Assembly (NCBI RefSeq): GCF_006065315.1
Contig: NZ_CP040749.1
Location: 806,001-870,000, forward strand
Length of the DNA: 64,000 nt
Reading direction: 5' to 3'
Source of the DNA: Aureibaculum algae
GTDB lineage: Bacteria > Bacteroidota > Bacteroidia > Flavobacteriales > Flavobacteriaceae
Of this stretch, positions 25,901-35,253 are shown one piece after another. Made by a program: the position numbers and the translations under genes. How positions within the stretch are numbered: position 1 is the stretch's first letter; every line of letters starts with the position of its first letter. Under the pieces are notes generated by a model. It searched no databases and was not told where the DNA came from. It saw only the letters and a program-made list of their open reading frames with translations.

Positions 25901-26986
25901 GCTTTTGAATATGCTTAAAACTCTAACAGGTTTGTTATTCTCTGATCCAGAATGATAGTTTATGTTTTCACTTGTATGCGGTAACACATTCAGTTTACCA
26001 TAATTTGTGGAAACCCAAATGTTTTTATGGTTGTCTTCGCTAATATTTAAAACGGTGTTACTACTAAGTGAAAATTCATTAGCATCTTGTTTTGTAAAAA
26101 CATCTATTTTACCATTAATTGGATTTATTTTATATAAACCAGCACCATCTGTTCCAGCCCATATAATACCGTCGCTATCCTTAAAAAATGTAAAGAAGAG
26201 TTCTTGGTCAATATTATAAGTATTGCCTTTAAAAAGAGATTCTTGAATAAATTGTTTCTTCTGTAAGTCATATACAAATAACCCAAACGTTTCTGTTCCA
26301 ATCCAAAGTCTATTAAGTGCATCGGTAGTTAAAATGAGGGCTCCTGGGAAATTTGAAAAGGGACCAACTAATTCACTTGACCTTTTGCTTTCTAAGTTGT
26401 AATTATAAATTTTACCATCATCTGTGCTTATATACAATTGATTTTCTGTTATTACTTCGATGTCAAACACATTTTTAACTGCAATACCGTTATTGGTAAC
26501 AGTAGTAATACTATCAAGAGTTGAATTTCTATATCTAAAAATACTTCCATTTTTAGAAGCCATCCAAACGCTATTCTGTGTAGTGAGAATAGCAGAGATC
26601 ATATTGTTTTTTAATACACTAGTAGTTACATTTTGATAGTTACACTTATTGTATCGATATTTTGTTACCAATCCTAAATTTGATAAGATCCATATGCTAT
26701 TATTGGCATCTTTTACAATTGTTTTTATGCGATCATTTTTATTTCGTCCAGGAAAAATAATTTCATTTTTTATAAGAGTATAATCATACCCGTCGTACAG
26801 TAAAACTCCACTATTACAAACCATCCATATTGTACCCAAAGGATCTTGAATAGTCTCTGAAACGTTTATTAAACTGTTGTCAGTAGCAGGTGACAAATGT
26901 TTAAAGTTTGTATTGTTTTGAGCTACTATTGAACCCAGAGAAAATAAAAGAGAACAAATTAATATTGGCAGTTTAAATCTTATCAA
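22901..26986 (-). CDS. Hybrid two-component sensor/regulator of the glycan locus (HTCS)
   Basis: This 1361-residue one-protein phosphorelay has, in order, a signal peptide; a periplasmic sensor of repeated W-x-G-T/S 'reg_prop' blades (about 30-690); a Y_Y_Y domain (SYAYRLKGFDKDWI, ~720-780); one membrane helix (~785-805); HisKA with MSHEIQTPLTLILG (phospho-His about 842); HATPase (DSGSGMPKAELTKIF and GTGIGLALTKELV); a receiver domain (LVVEDN, phospho-Asp about 1144 in LSDVMMP, and the K of INKPF); and an AraC-type HTH at the C terminus. HTCS proteins bind an oligosaccharide breakdown product and activate the neighbouring Sus genes. It is divergent from the GH109-SusCD operon. Confidence 0.96.
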   Translation of the reverse strand: MIRFKLPILICSLLFSLGSIVAQNNTNFKHLSPATDNSLINVSETIQDPLGTIWMVCNSGVLLYDGYDYTLIKNEIIFPGRNKNDRIKTIVKDANNSIWILSNLGLVTKYRYNKCNYQNVTTSVLKNNMISAILTTQNSVWMASKNGSIFRYRNSTLDSITTVTNNGIAVKNVFDIEVITENQLYISTDDGKIYNYNLESKRSSELVGPFSNFPGALILTTDALNRLWIGTETFGLFVYDLQKKQFIQESLFKGNTYNIDQELFFTFFKDSDGIIWAGTDGAGLYKINPINGKIDVFTKQDANEFSLSSNTVLNISEDNHKNIWVSTNYGKLNVLPHTSENINYHSGSENNKPVRVLSIFKSSLNTLWVGTDGFGLTKIKFNTDGSTEESQYFKKNKLTKGFYVQSITEDSNGNIWFGTYKNGLWVYKPKSNRFKKINIFNSKKHEATDVRTVFNDSKNRIWVSSNVSLNVYNTAFELIASFENNSNGLKGTIAESINEDKEGTIWFGMFKNDLTEFSENTSNIQFSTFIGHTNLPSKESHKLFSIRSATATTQDNIWLINADGRLINYNIKDNTSTDYEQLKNSLEHRFVSLVAEDKDNIWMGSNNGLYHLNLKNDSIKTYYSTDGLQDNMFLARSAYKDKDGLLYFGGIKGFNYFNPKNLTEKKSNPTLFINSIEVLNKPVETIVPDQTTSGIFNIKKLELKNDQSSFSFKFSAIDNILNPSFSYAYRLKGFDKDWIISHSERIATYTNIPSGEYTFEVKSGTKKGIWDIAPKSIDIKITPPIWNSSMAYIIYALLLGIIALAIKRWFTLRKRLFLEKVVNKKEQDLHRLKMDFFTKMSHEIQTPLTLILGPLDNMKLRATNDGNLLLKQRLDIISNNTERLSKIARELTLVRNKELGKLKLNVSENILCKHISDIAVSFKEMARIKHIDFNINCPNQLDYAWYDKDKIEHVIYNLLSNAFKFTPDNGAINLNVVYIESDKSIKLSISDSGSGMPKAELTKIFELFYQSHSTQKYKGTGIGLALTKELVNLHNGKISVDSTPNKGTTFNVLIPITEDAYDKNDRITTDKEDEPKLITKKQDIIAPSNLNFHHKTILVVEDNVELQQLLKDLLYETYTIIIASNGEEGYDIAKNKLPDIILSDVMMPKLGGVEMCQKLQKNTSTAHIPIILLTAKNSISAKIEGLSSGAIEYINKPFNTSELLLKIKNILATKEQIISKYRKEVLSSPEIKIEKTKDELFLESLVKTINQNLDNTDFKVEELAESLNMGYSSLYRKCQTLTGHSLVDFVRILRMKKAAVLIAKYGYSINETAYLTGFNDPKYFSKCFKAYFKKTPGVFKKEANKTGIDSFLKNYKLENIG

Positions 26987-27168
26987 ATTTTCTTATTTAT
27001 TAAATCTATCGAAGTATAGTTTCTATAAAGGTAAATATATATAAAATTCAATCAAAGTGTAAATTTTCTGCAAAAAAGTGTAAAAATTGAGCGTAGTACA
27101 TGTTTTAATCTCAATAATGGAGCTATTTGCTTAAAATTTCCACCAAAAATGATTTTGAAATCCTAATA

Positions 27169-27203
27169 TTTGACAATGTTAAAAAAAGGTTAAAATAACT
27201 TTA
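27169..27203 (+). promoter_or_regulatory. Promoter of the GH109-SusC/D operon
   Basis: TTTG (27169-27172) and TAACTTTA (27196-27203; one mismatch to TAnnTTTG) are separated by 23 bp, a normal Bacteroidota -33/-7 spacing. The -7 element is only 7 bp before the ATG, giving a very short leader. The imperfect -7 fits a promoter needing an activator such as the HTCS. Confidence 0.5.
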
Positions 27204-27210
27204 CAATATT

Positions 27211-28566
27211 ATGAATTCAAGAAGAAACTTTATCAAAAAAACAGCCATAATTGGTGCCGGAATTTCAGTATTACCAAATATGACATATGGTTTTAGTCTT
27301 AAAAAAGACAAACTAAAAGTTGCATTAATAGGTGTTGGACTGAGAGGTACCAATCACTTAAATAATTTGCTGCAACGAGAAGATGTTATAGTTACGGCTA
27401 TATGTGATATAGACCCCAATAGAATAAAAATTGCGGAAGAGCAGATAAAGAAACATAACCATCCAAAAGTGAAAGTTTTTGGAAAAAATGATAATGATTA
27501 TAAAAATTTACTGGACTTAAAAGAAGTTGATGCAGTGATTATTGCGACCCCTTGGTTATGGCATACACGCATGGCAGTTGATGCTATGAAAGCTGGTAAG
27601 TATACAGGAGTAGAAGTGTCAGCAGCCAACACAATGGAAGAATGTTGGGATTTGGTAAACACCCATGAGCAAACAGGCTCGCATTTAATGATTTTAGAAA
27701 ATGTAAACTATCGTAGAGATGTTTTAGCAGTACTCAATATGGTGAAGCAAAATGTCTTTGGTGAAATGGTCCATTTTAGATGTGGTTATCAACATGACTT
27801 ACGTTTTGTAATGCTAAATGATGGGAAATCTGCTTATGGTAAAGGGGTAGAGTTTGGAGATAAAGGAATTTCAGAAGCGGCTTGGAGAACACAACATTCT
27901 GTATTAAGAAATGCAGACGTATATCCTACACATGGTGTTGGTCCAATAGCAGTTATGTGTGATGTTAATAGAGGAAATCGACTTGTTTCATTGACTTCTC
28001 ATGCTACCAAAAGTAGAGGGATGCATAATTATATAGTTGAGAATGGAGGAGAAAATCACCCGAATGCAAAAGTGAATTTTAAAATGGGAGATGTTATAAC
28101 ATCAACCATAGAAACTGCAAATGGTGAAACCATAATTGTAACACATGATGTACACTTACCAAGACCCTATTCATTAGGGTTTAGAGTTCAAGGAACAAAA
28201 GGTCTTTGGGAAAAAGATGGAGACAGAATCTATATAGAAGGACAGGCAAAAACACCTCATGCTTGGGATGATTCAAAAGAATGGTTAGAAAAATATGACC
28301 ATCCACTATGGAAAAAATATGGTGAACATGCCTTAGGTGCTGGTCATGGCGGTATGGATTTTTTTGTAATCAATTCATTTATTGAATCTGCAAAAGAAAA
28401 TATTGCACCTCCAATGGATGCTTATGATGCTGCAGCGTGGAGTGCTATTACACCACTTTCAGAATTGTCTATTGAAAATAATGGAGAGCCACAAGATTTT
28501 CCTGATTTTACGAGAGGAAATTGGATTAAAAGAAAACCATATAACTGGATTAAAGATACTTATTAA
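27211..28566 (+). CDS. GH109-like Gfo/Idh/MocA oxidoreductase with Tat signal
   Basis: This 451-residue protein starts with a twin-arginine signal (NSRRNFIKKTAIIGAGISVLP), so it is exported folded with its cofactor. The NAD-binding fold begins VALIGVGLRGTNHLNNL. ATPWLWH, EN-x-x-Y-RRD (~165), YPTHGVGP (~238) and GHGGMDFF (~378) are the hallmarks of the glycoside hydrolase family 109 branch. Characterised members are NAD-dependent alpha-N-acetylgalactosaminidases, and the Tyr and His of YPTHG correspond to their active-site residues. Other reactions are possible, since most relatives are untested. It heads the SusC/D operon. Confidence 0.85.
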   Translation: MNSRRNFIKKTAIIGAGISVLPNMTYGFSLKKDKLKVALIGVGLRGTNHLNNLLQREDVIVTAICDIDPNRIKIAEEQIKKHNHPKVKVFGKNDNDYKNLLDLKEVDAVIIATPWLWHTRMAVDAMKAGKYTGVEVSAANTMEECWDLVNTHEQTGSHLMILENVNYRRDVLAVLNMVKQNVFGEMVHFRCGYQHDLRFVMLNDGKSAYGKGVEFGDKGISEAAWRTQHSVLRNADVYPTHGVGPIAVMCDVNRGNRLVSLTSHATKSRGMHNYIVENGGENHPNAKVNFKMGDVITSTIETANGETIIVTHDVHLPRPYSLGFRVQGTKGLWEKDGDRIYIEGQAKTPHAWDDSKEWLEKYDHPLWKKYGEHALGAGHGGMDFFVINSFIESAKENIAPPMDAYDAAAWSAITPLSELSIENNGEPQDFPDFTRGNWIKRKPYNWIKDTY

Positions 28567-28603
28567 CTAACCTTAAAATGAATACTAACTTAAAAACAAA
28601 CTT

Positions 28604-31600
28604 ATGAAGAAACTATTATTTTCCTTATTCTTATCGCTGTTTCTCGTTTCTGCTTATGCACAGCAAGCTAAAATAGAGGTGACTGGAACAGTAACAGATG
28701 CCGATACCGGAGATCTAGTTCTCGGAGCGACCATTTTAGAAAAGGGTACGTCTAATGGAGTAGTGTCTGATTTTGATGGAAATTTCTCCATTAAAGTGGC
28801 AGGGCCAGAATCTATTTTGCACATTACTTTTATTGGTTTTAAAGACCAAGAGATAAAAGTTGGCGATAAAACTGAATTTAAAATTGTATTAGCATCAGAA
28901 GCTACAACTTTAGATGATATTGTATTAATTGGTTACCAGAGTGTACGTAAAGAAGATGTTACTGGAGCAATTACTAGTATAAGTGCTGAAAAAATTGAAG
29001 GGATACCAGTAGTGACGGTTTCTGCTTTATTAGCAACACAATCTACAGGTATTCAAAATGTTCAAATGAGTGGGGCTCCTGGATCGAGACAATCGCTGGT
29101 AATTCGTGGAAATACGAGTATTGGAGGTAATTTAGATGCAAATACCGCTTTTAGTAATCCTTTGTATGTTATTGATGGTGTACAAACATCTTTAGAAGAT
29201 TTAGCGGGATATAATGTTTCAAATGTCGATTTTTTGGCGTCGTTAAATCCTAGTGATATTCAAAGTATAGATATTTTAAAAGATGCCTCTGCCGCTGCTA
29301 TTTATGGTTCACGTGGTGCTAATGGAGTAATTATCATTACTACTAAAGGGGGTAAAGCAATGGATAAACCTGAATTTTCATTTTCAGCAAGTGTTGGTGT
29401 GCAACCGAAACCAGAATTAGTACCTATGTTGGTCGGTGCCGCTGAGCGAAGAGAAAAATGGAATATGATTGACCGATGGTGGCAGCCAGCAGAAGTGCAA
29501 AATGGTAATGTACCCATGGTACTTTCAGATAGTTTAAACCCTGCTTTTAATAATAATATAGATTATCAAGGTATGTTTTATAAGGCGGCCATAACACAAC
29601 ATTATAATATGAGTGTTCGTGGTGGTAGTGAGGAATCTAATTATAGATTGTCATTAGGTTATTCTGATAATGAGGGTGTAATAAAAGGTACCGGTTTTAC
29701 AAGGTATACATTGTCTGCAAATATGAACTTTAAAGTAGGCTCTAGATTTAAAAATCAATTTAGAATCAATGCTTTTTTTACTGACAATCAAACGGGGCAA
29801 GGTAATCCCTACCAAGGTTCCTTCAGTTTAAACTCTGCTCTACCCGTTGATCCAGGTTCTTTGAACTCTTCCTTATTTTATATTAGTGATGACAAGATAA
29901 AATCTTTAAGTGGTGAATTAACAGACAAATTGAATACAGATAAAGCTTTCTCTACTACTTTTTCAAATTTTGCAACCTTGGATCTTATTGACGGCTTAAC
30001 GTTAAATTCGCAATTAACCTTTGTATATAGTAGTAATAAAAAGAATTTTTATGAACCGTCCACTATTCGTTCAAATAGTGATGGTTTTGCAAGTTACGCA
30101 CTGTATACTAGAAAAAATTTATCATCTGATTTATACTTAAGTTATTTTAAAAACTTTGGAGAAGATCATGAAGTAACAGCAATTTTAGGGAACAAGGTAG
30201 ATTATAATCAGTATGAAGATATGGGTATATCTGCGATTGGTTTTGGTAGTGATGCTATTCAAGTCATTAATGGTAGATATAGTCAAGAAGAAACTTCGGG
30301 GTACACCGATATAAGTGCCAATGCTTTGTTATCTTATTTTGCACGAGCCAGTTATAAATATAAAGATAGGTACATATTTAGTGGTAATTTTAGTATTGAT
30401 GGTTCTTCAAGATTCGGTACTGATGTACGTTGGGCAAAGTTTCCTGCCTTATCAGCGGCATGGATATTTTCAAAAGAGCCATTTTTAGAATCTATCATTG
30501 GTGACTTTGTAGATTTTGGTAAGCTTAAATTTACGTGGGGTATCAATGGGAAACAATTTCCTGAAAACTATTTAAGATTTGGTTCTTATAATTTAGGTTA
30601 TGGTGGTGCTTCACCAAATTGGTATTGGACTAATCAGATGAACGTTTCTTCATATGGCGGTGTTACGGGAGTTATTCCAAATTACGATGCCATAGGTAAT
30701 GATAAATTGTCGTGGGAAAATTCTGAGCAATGGGATATTGGGTTCGAATTAGATATGTTTAAACGACGTTTAAGTATTAGTTTTGACGCTTACCATAAAC
30801 AAACGGATAAATTATTTTTTGATGTTTTATTTCCAGGATATTCTGGTTATAATGCCGCAAAAACCAATGTAGCAGGTATTTTAAATTATGGTTGGGAAAC
30901 TTTTTTAACCTATCATGTTTTTCCTAGAACGAACGACTTTCGTTTATCATTTGATGTAGGTTTTAGTCAAAACAAGAATTATGTTACCAAATTACCTAAT
31001 GGTAATAGAGATTATACTGGGGCAGGGTATGGTTACGTAGTAGGTAAACCAATTAACATTTACCAATTATTTATTAATGACTATATCATTGATGATTTAA
31101 GCCAACTTCCTGTTAATCCATATACAGGTGAAGCCTTAGCAGGTAAAAGTGCATGGGCAAATATACGACCAGGTTTTCCTATTTGGAAAGATTTAAATGG
31201 TGATTATATTTTAAATGAGACCCACGATCTTCAATTAGCAAGAGATTTTTCTCCAACACCAGATGTGCAAGGTTCATTTAACGTCAACTTGAAGTATAAA
31301 GGTTGGTATTTACAAGCCTATAGTCAATTTTCTTTCGGTGCAGATATTTTAAATACTGTATTAAATAGTTATATGGATTCTTATGATAGAGGTGGTGATG
31401 GATGGGCAACACAAGGATTGGCTGATTTAAGTGGTTATTCTTTTTGGGATCAACCGGGTGATGGTGCTGCTGGAGCACGTTATCCAGCACTATATCCATC
31501 AGTGGGTAGCTTAGGTGCATTTTACGGATTTAGAGGCAATCAGTCCCTGTGGATAGAAAGTGGTGATTATTGGAAAGTGACCAATGCATCAGTTGGTTAC

Positions 31601-31798
31601 ACTTTTGATAAAGGCAACTTTTTAAAGAACATCGGGTTGAGTAGATTGCGTGTGTATGGTTCTGTATTAAACCCATGGATGTGGCAACGCTCTAAAGCTG
31701 TTGTTGATGCTTCTTTGGTAGATGCTACAGGGCGAACGTTGGGTAATGGATATCCTCAGGCGAAGACATTTTCAATAGGTATCGATGCAAAATTTTAA
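28604..31798 (+). CDS. susC: SusC/RagA-family TonB-linked outer-membrane protein
   Basis: This 1064-residue outer-membrane transporter imports oligosaccharides using TonB energy. A signal peptide (ends AYAQ) is followed by a CarboxypepD-regulatory-like domain (VTGTVTDADTGDLVLGATIL, residues 25-105) and a plug with ALLATQSTGIQNVQMSGAPG and PLYVIDGVQT, then DILKDASAAAIYGSRGANGVIIITTKGG, the SusC/RagA signature. A large beta-barrel ends in ...KTFSIGIDAKF with the terminal Phe. It is 37 bp after the GH109 gene and directly before susD, forming the usual pair. One of the TonBs at 43.6-46.3 kb may power it. Confidence 0.96.
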   Translation: MKKLLFSLFLSLFLVSAYAQQAKIEVTGTVTDADTGDLVLGATILEKGTSNGVVSDFDGNFSIKVAGPESILHITFIGFKDQEIKVGDKTEFKIVLASEATTLDDIVLIGYQSVRKEDVTGAITSISAEKIEGIPVVTVSALLATQSTGIQNVQMSGAPGSRQSLVIRGNTSIGGNLDANTAFSNPLYVIDGVQTSLEDLAGYNVSNVDFLASLNPSDIQSIDILKDASAAAIYGSRGANGVIIITTKGGKAMDKPEFSFSASVGVQPKPELVPMLVGAAERREKWNMIDRWWQPAEVQNGNVPMVLSDSLNPAFNNNIDYQGMFYKAAITQHYNMSVRGGSEESNYRLSLGYSDNEGVIKGTGFTRYTLSANMNFKVGSRFKNQFRINAFFTDNQTGQGNPYQGSFSLNSALPVDPGSLNSSLFYISDDKIKSLSGELTDKLNTDKAFSTTFSNFATLDLIDGLTLNSQLTFVYSSNKKNFYEPSTIRSNSDGFASYALYTRKNLSSDLYLSYFKNFGEDHEVTAILGNKVDYNQYEDMGISAIGFGSDAIQVINGRYSQEETSGYTDISANALLSYFARASYKYKDRYIFSGNFSIDGSSRFGTDVRWAKFPALSAAWIFSKEPFLESIIGDFVDFGKLKFTWGINGKQFPENYLRFGSYNLGYGGASPNWYWTNQMNVSSYGGVTGVIPNYDAIGNDKLSWENSEQWDIGFELDMFKRRLSISFDAYHKQTDKLFFDVLFPGYSGYNAAKTNVAGILNYGWETFLTYHVFPRTNDFRLSFDVGFSQNKNYVTKLPNGNRDYTGAGYGYVVGKPINIYQLFINDYIIDDLSQLPVNPYTGEALAGKSAWANIRPGFPIWKDLNGDYILNETHDLQLARDFSPTPDVQGSFNVNLKYKGWYLQAYSQFSFGADILNTVLNSYMDSYDRGGDGWATQGLADLSGYSFWDQPGDGAAGARYPALYPSVGSLGAFYGFRGNQSLWIESGDYWKVTNASVGYTFDKGNFLKNIGLSRLRVYGSVLNPWMWQRSKAVVDASLVDATGRTLGNGYPQAKTFSIGIDAKF

Positions 31799-31814
31799 TT
31801 TTAAAAATAAGAAA

Positions 31815-33356
31815 ATGAAAAACATAAAAAAATATACATTTTTTACCATGATCATATGTTTATTCAGCACTTATAGCTGTACCGATATATTAGATCAAGA
31901 ACCTGTAAGTATTACACATCCCGCTGTTTTTTGGGACAGTCAACCGAATGCAGAACAAGCGTTAGCCGGGAGCTATGGTTTATTCAAATATGCCATTACC
32001 TATCAAGCTAATTTTATTTACTGGGGTGAATTACCAGGTATGACCTTTATGAATAGCCGTAACTGGATTTCAGATTACATAGAAAACAGCGGTAATTATG
32101 TGTTGGCCTATAGAGATAATAGTCGTAACTGGAAAAACTTCTATAGAGCAGCGAACTGGGCATTAACCATTGAAAAATATGTGGCTGATATGCCTGATAA
32201 TCTTTTTACTTCAGTTGAAGAGAAAAACAGAATAATTGGTGAAGCAGCTTTTGTCAGAGGACTCTCTTATTATTGGATGGCTCGTATTTGGGGAGATGTG
32301 CCTATTGTTACCGAGTCGGTAGAATCATCTGACCAATTACTTGGTGAAGATGGGTTTATTGTTAGAATTCCAAGATCTAATGAACTAGAAGTATTAGATT
32401 TTGCTTTAGAAGCAACTAATAAAGCTATAGGGTTATTAGAATATTCAGCTCCAGGCAATACAAATTGGGCTATTACGGCTAACAGAGGGAGTGCAGAAGC
32501 TTTAAAAGCAGGTTTAACCCTTTGGTATGCCTCTAGAGATAATAACAATTCAGATATGGTTCAACAATCTATTGAAGCTGCAACATCTGCAATTAATAAT
32601 AGTGGTGCTGAATTAATCGATTATGTAACCGAAGGTAAAGATGGTTTTGATGCCATGTGCATCGGTCAGTCAAAAACAGGTTTGTTTGAAATTAATGTGA
32701 GTGCTGATATGAACGAATCGTTTAGAATGGAAAGTAATGACGGTCATTATACCGGACTTACATTGAATTACCCTATTTGGAAAACTGAAAATACGGGTGT
32801 AGCTCCAACTATAGATCCAGATTTTTATGGAAAAGAAATGATGAATGAAGATGATGATAGAGAAAATGATATCCGTAAAGAGTTATTTTTCTATGATTAC
32901 GAAAGCAGCAGTAACTCATTTCCGTTAAAATATTCGCATTCATCTGCTGATCCTAATTCTGAAGATGCTTATGCTCTATTTTCTGAGTCTAACATTGTTT
33001 TATTTCGTATGGCTGATATGTATTTGCTAAGAGCAGAAGCACAAGCAAGGTCAGGTGCAACAGGTCTTGCAGTAGCTGATTTAAATATGGTTAGAAGTAA
33101 AGCGAATGTACCTAATTATAATGGAGCTACTGATGATGACAGTCTTATGAAAGCCATTTTTGATGAGCGAGCTATAGAATTTGTAGGTGAGGGTAAATCA
33201 GCTTATGATCGTATTAGAATGAATTATTATGAAGGTGTACCATGGATGAACCAAAGTCGAATTGCTAAAAAAGGATATTTTTGGCCAATTGACCCTTCAA
33301 TTATTACAAATAATCCATCTATTGTACAAACAGAATATTGGAGAGGAGCTTTATAA
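31815..33356 (+). CDS. susD: SusD/RagB-family glycan-binding lipoprotein
   Basis: This 513-residue lipoprotein has a type II signal with lipobox Cys (ICLFSTYSC, about residue 21). The N-terminal SusD-like helical domain has EPVSITHPAVFWDSQPNAEQALAGSYGLF, and the C-terminal RagB/SusD domain has RMADMYLLRAEAQARSG and the conserved ...KGYFWPIDPS near the end. It forms the lid over SusC and binds the glycan at the surface. A longer frame (from 31785) would overlap susC by 14 bases; the ATG at 31815 gives a normal lipoprotein signal and 16 bp spacing, so it is preferred. Confidence 0.95.
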   Translation: MKNIKKYTFFTMIICLFSTYSCTDILDQEPVSITHPAVFWDSQPNAEQALAGSYGLFKYAITYQANFIYWGELPGMTFMNSRNWISDYIENSGNYVLAYRDNSRNWKNFYRAANWALTIEKYVADMPDNLFTSVEEKNRIIGEAAFVRGLSYYWMARIWGDVPIVTESVESSDQLLGEDGFIVRIPRSNELEVLDFALEATNKAIGLLEYSAPGNTNWAITANRGSAEALKAGLTLWYASRDNNNSDMVQQSIEAATSAINNSGAELIDYVTEGKDGFDAMCIGQSKTGLFEINVSADMNESFRMESNDGHYTGLTLNYPIWKTENTGVAPTIDPDFYGKEMMNEDDDRENDIRKELFFYDYESSSNSFPLKYSHSSADPNSEDAYALFSESNIVLFRMADMYLLRAEAQARSGATGLAVADLNMVRSKANVPNYNGATDDDSLMKAIFDERAIEFVGEGKSAYDRIRMNYYEGVPWMNQSRIAKKGYFWPIDPSIITNNPSIVQTEYWRGAL

Positions 33357-33385
33357 TATAAAATAACATTATAAAAAATAACAAG

Positions 33386-34057
33386 ATGAAATATCCATTA
33401 AATACATATAAAAAAATGAAAAACATAGGCTTGATAATCTTAGTTTTTGTAACGCTTTATGCTTGTAATAGTGATGATTATTTGGTAGATGGTGGTATTA
33501 GTGACGAAAATGTAAATGCTACCACTTTCGATTTCATTAAATCACATAAGCAGTTAGATACCTTGGCAATTCTTATTGAAAAAGCAGGTATGACCACAGA
33601 AGTAAACGGAGAAAACACTCTTTTTGCTCCGAACAATACGTCAATTAAACTTTATGTAAATAAAGTATTAGAGGTAATGAGAAACGAAGATCCGCAAGCA
33701 CAGTTTACCGTAAATGACATTCATGTAGATACATTGAAAAAGTACATGGGCGGTTTTATTTTTCCTGGTAAAATTAAACGTGAAAATATGACTAAAGAAG
33801 GTGAAGTATTAACAGCGTTAAACGGTGAAGAAAGAAGAATTTCCTTAGAACCTACTGACAATTACTCAGGGCAATTAGAAACTTTTCCTGAATACGTTTA
33901 TTTTACCTATAAAGTAGGAGACGATTGGGAGGCTTGGGATGATGGAAATAGTGATGATAAGAAGTATTTAATTAGAACTTCTAATATTTCAACCACTAAT
34001 GGAGTAGTACATGTACTTCAAGGAAGTTATGTGTTGTTCAATTATGACCCTAAATAA
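33386..34057 (+). CDS. Fasciclin-domain lipoprotein of the SusCD operon
   Basis: This protein of about 223 residues has a lipoprotein signal (LIILVFVTLYAC). The body is a fasciclin (FAS1)-like domain: DFIKSHKQLDTLAILIEKAGM, the first conserved block, then TLFAPNNTSIK and near the end TTNGVVHVLQGSYVLF, the second block. FAS1 domains mediate adhesion or ligand binding. Fasciclin lipoproteins following SusD and preceding a DUF5007 protein are a recurring gene order in Bacteroidota. A second ATG at 33416 gives an equally good lipoprotein signal. The gap to susD is 29 bp, so it is in the same operon. Confidence 0.82.
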   Translation: MKYPLNTYKKMKNIGLIILVFVTLYACNSDDYLVDGGISDENVNATTFDFIKSHKQLDTLAILIEKAGMTTEVNGENTLFAPNNTSIKLYVNKVLEVMRNEDPQAQFTVNDIHVDTLKKYMGGFIFPGKIKRENMTKEGEVLTALNGEERRISLEPTDNYSGQLETFPEYVYFTYKVGDDWEAWDDGNSDDKKYLIRTSNISTTNGVVHVLQGSYVLFNYDPK

Positions 34058-34106
34058 TCATAAAGATTAATAAGAGTTTCAATTTTAAATCTTAATAAAA
34101 TAACAA

Positions 34107-35189
34107 ATGAAAAAAATATTAACTACTTTAATAATTGCTATTGCGTTTGCTTCTTGTACTCCACCAGAAGTAGGCTACATAAGTGATGATATACACGCTC
34201 TTGAAGACACTATTTTTGTACCACGCGGTGTCTTTAAACTAGCGGCAGCACCTGCCGCAGAAGGCTCTACCTATCCTTTGGAATGGGAAATTACAAGTAT
34301 TACAGATGCTAGTGGTACTCCAACTCAAGCTCTATTTGAGGAACATGAAATAACAACTTGGACTTCTGCGTATAATCCAGAAACGGACACTACATTAGAA
34401 CTGGCACAAGCCAAAATTGAACAAACACAAGAACCTTCTGTTTTAATAAGTTCAGTCAGTGGTGAAATTGCTTTTACACAAGCTACCAAATTTGTTGACG
34501 GTGATATTTTTAAAATAAACGTAAAAGTAAAAAACGTAAATGGAGAACGTCAGTTAGATGATTTTGTGGTTGTAAAATTATTACCATTTGAGGCTGTTGA
34601 ATTTCCTACCGAAATGAGATCGAGATTACAATTAGGTAAAGGAGGAGGAGCATTTGATATTGGCTATACATCCGTTATTAGTAATGGTAATGATGATGAA
34701 GTGCCAAGTGTTTTAGATGGCACACATCCATATATTACCGTATTAAAAACGAGTAATGAACCTGCTGTAGGTGTTAATGTGAAAATGATAATTGCCGATA
34801 GTTATGGTGAGGCATTAAACCCTGAGGAAGTAGTGTTTTATCCTTCTGGTTCTAGTTATTTGCAGAATTATCATGATAACTCTACAGAGACTACAACGGA
34901 TGCAACAAGTACTACATTTTCTTTACCAGCACCACCCTTTCCACAATATGCTAGAAATTATTCAGGTAGCAGCTCATACTTAATGTACTATTTAACTACT
35001 ACAAATGCATTTACAGTAGATAAAGATGCCTATGAAGCAGATAATGGTGCTAAAGATTGGTCTGATTATATTGATCCTGATACGGGAGAAATAAGAAACA
35101 GAGCCTACATAAGATGGGGTATTAAAATTAATGACTCAGGTACTTGGGAAATTAAAATGAAAATACCGTATACGAAGCTTAAAGAATAA
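34107..35189 (+). CDS. DUF5007-like surface lipoprotein
   Basis: This 360-residue protein has a short lipoprotein signal (TTLIIAIAFASC; Cys about 17). The mature protein is beta-rich: YPLEWEITSITDASGTPTQAL, FKINVKVKNVNGERQLDDFVV and a long C-terminal region rich in Ser/Thr/Tyr ending in KIPYTKLKE. From the YPLxWxI block, size and place after SusC/D and a fasciclin protein, I assign it to the DUF5007 type. It occupies the slot where SusE/F-like glycan-binding lipoproteins are found, so surface glycan binding is the likely role, by inference only. Confidence 0.65.
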   Translation: MKKILTTLIIAIAFASCTPPEVGYISDDIHALEDTIFVPRGVFKLAAAPAAEGSTYPLEWEITSITDASGTPTQALFEEHEITTWTSAYNPETDTTLELAQAKIEQTQEPSVLISSVSGEIAFTQATKFVDGDIFKINVKVKNVNGERQLDDFVVVKLLPFEAVEFPTEMRSRLQLGKGGGAFDIGYTSVISNGNDDEVPSVLDGTHPYITVLKTSNEPAVGVNVKMIIADSYGEALNPEEVVFYPSGSSYLQNYHDNSTETTTDATSTTFSLPAPPFPQYARNYSGSSSYLMYYLTTTNAFTVDKDAYEADNGAKDWSDYIDPDTGEIRNRAYIRWGIKINDSGTWEIKMKIPYTKLKE

Positions 35190-35204
35190 AAATTTCACCA
35201 TATG

Positions 35205-35238
35205 AATACCCTTTGAATTCTGATATTCAAAGGGTATT
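35205..35238 (+). promoter_or_regulatory. Strong intercistronic hairpin without T tract
   Basis: AATACCCTTTGAAT (35205-35218) pairs perfectly with ATTCAAAGGGTATT (35225-35238) around a 6-nt loop. It is 16 bp before the next start codon and lacks a downstream T run, so it is more likely an RNA-processing, stabilising or attenuation element than an ordinary terminator. Confidence 0.6.
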
Positions 35239-35253
35239 AAACAATTGAAAATA

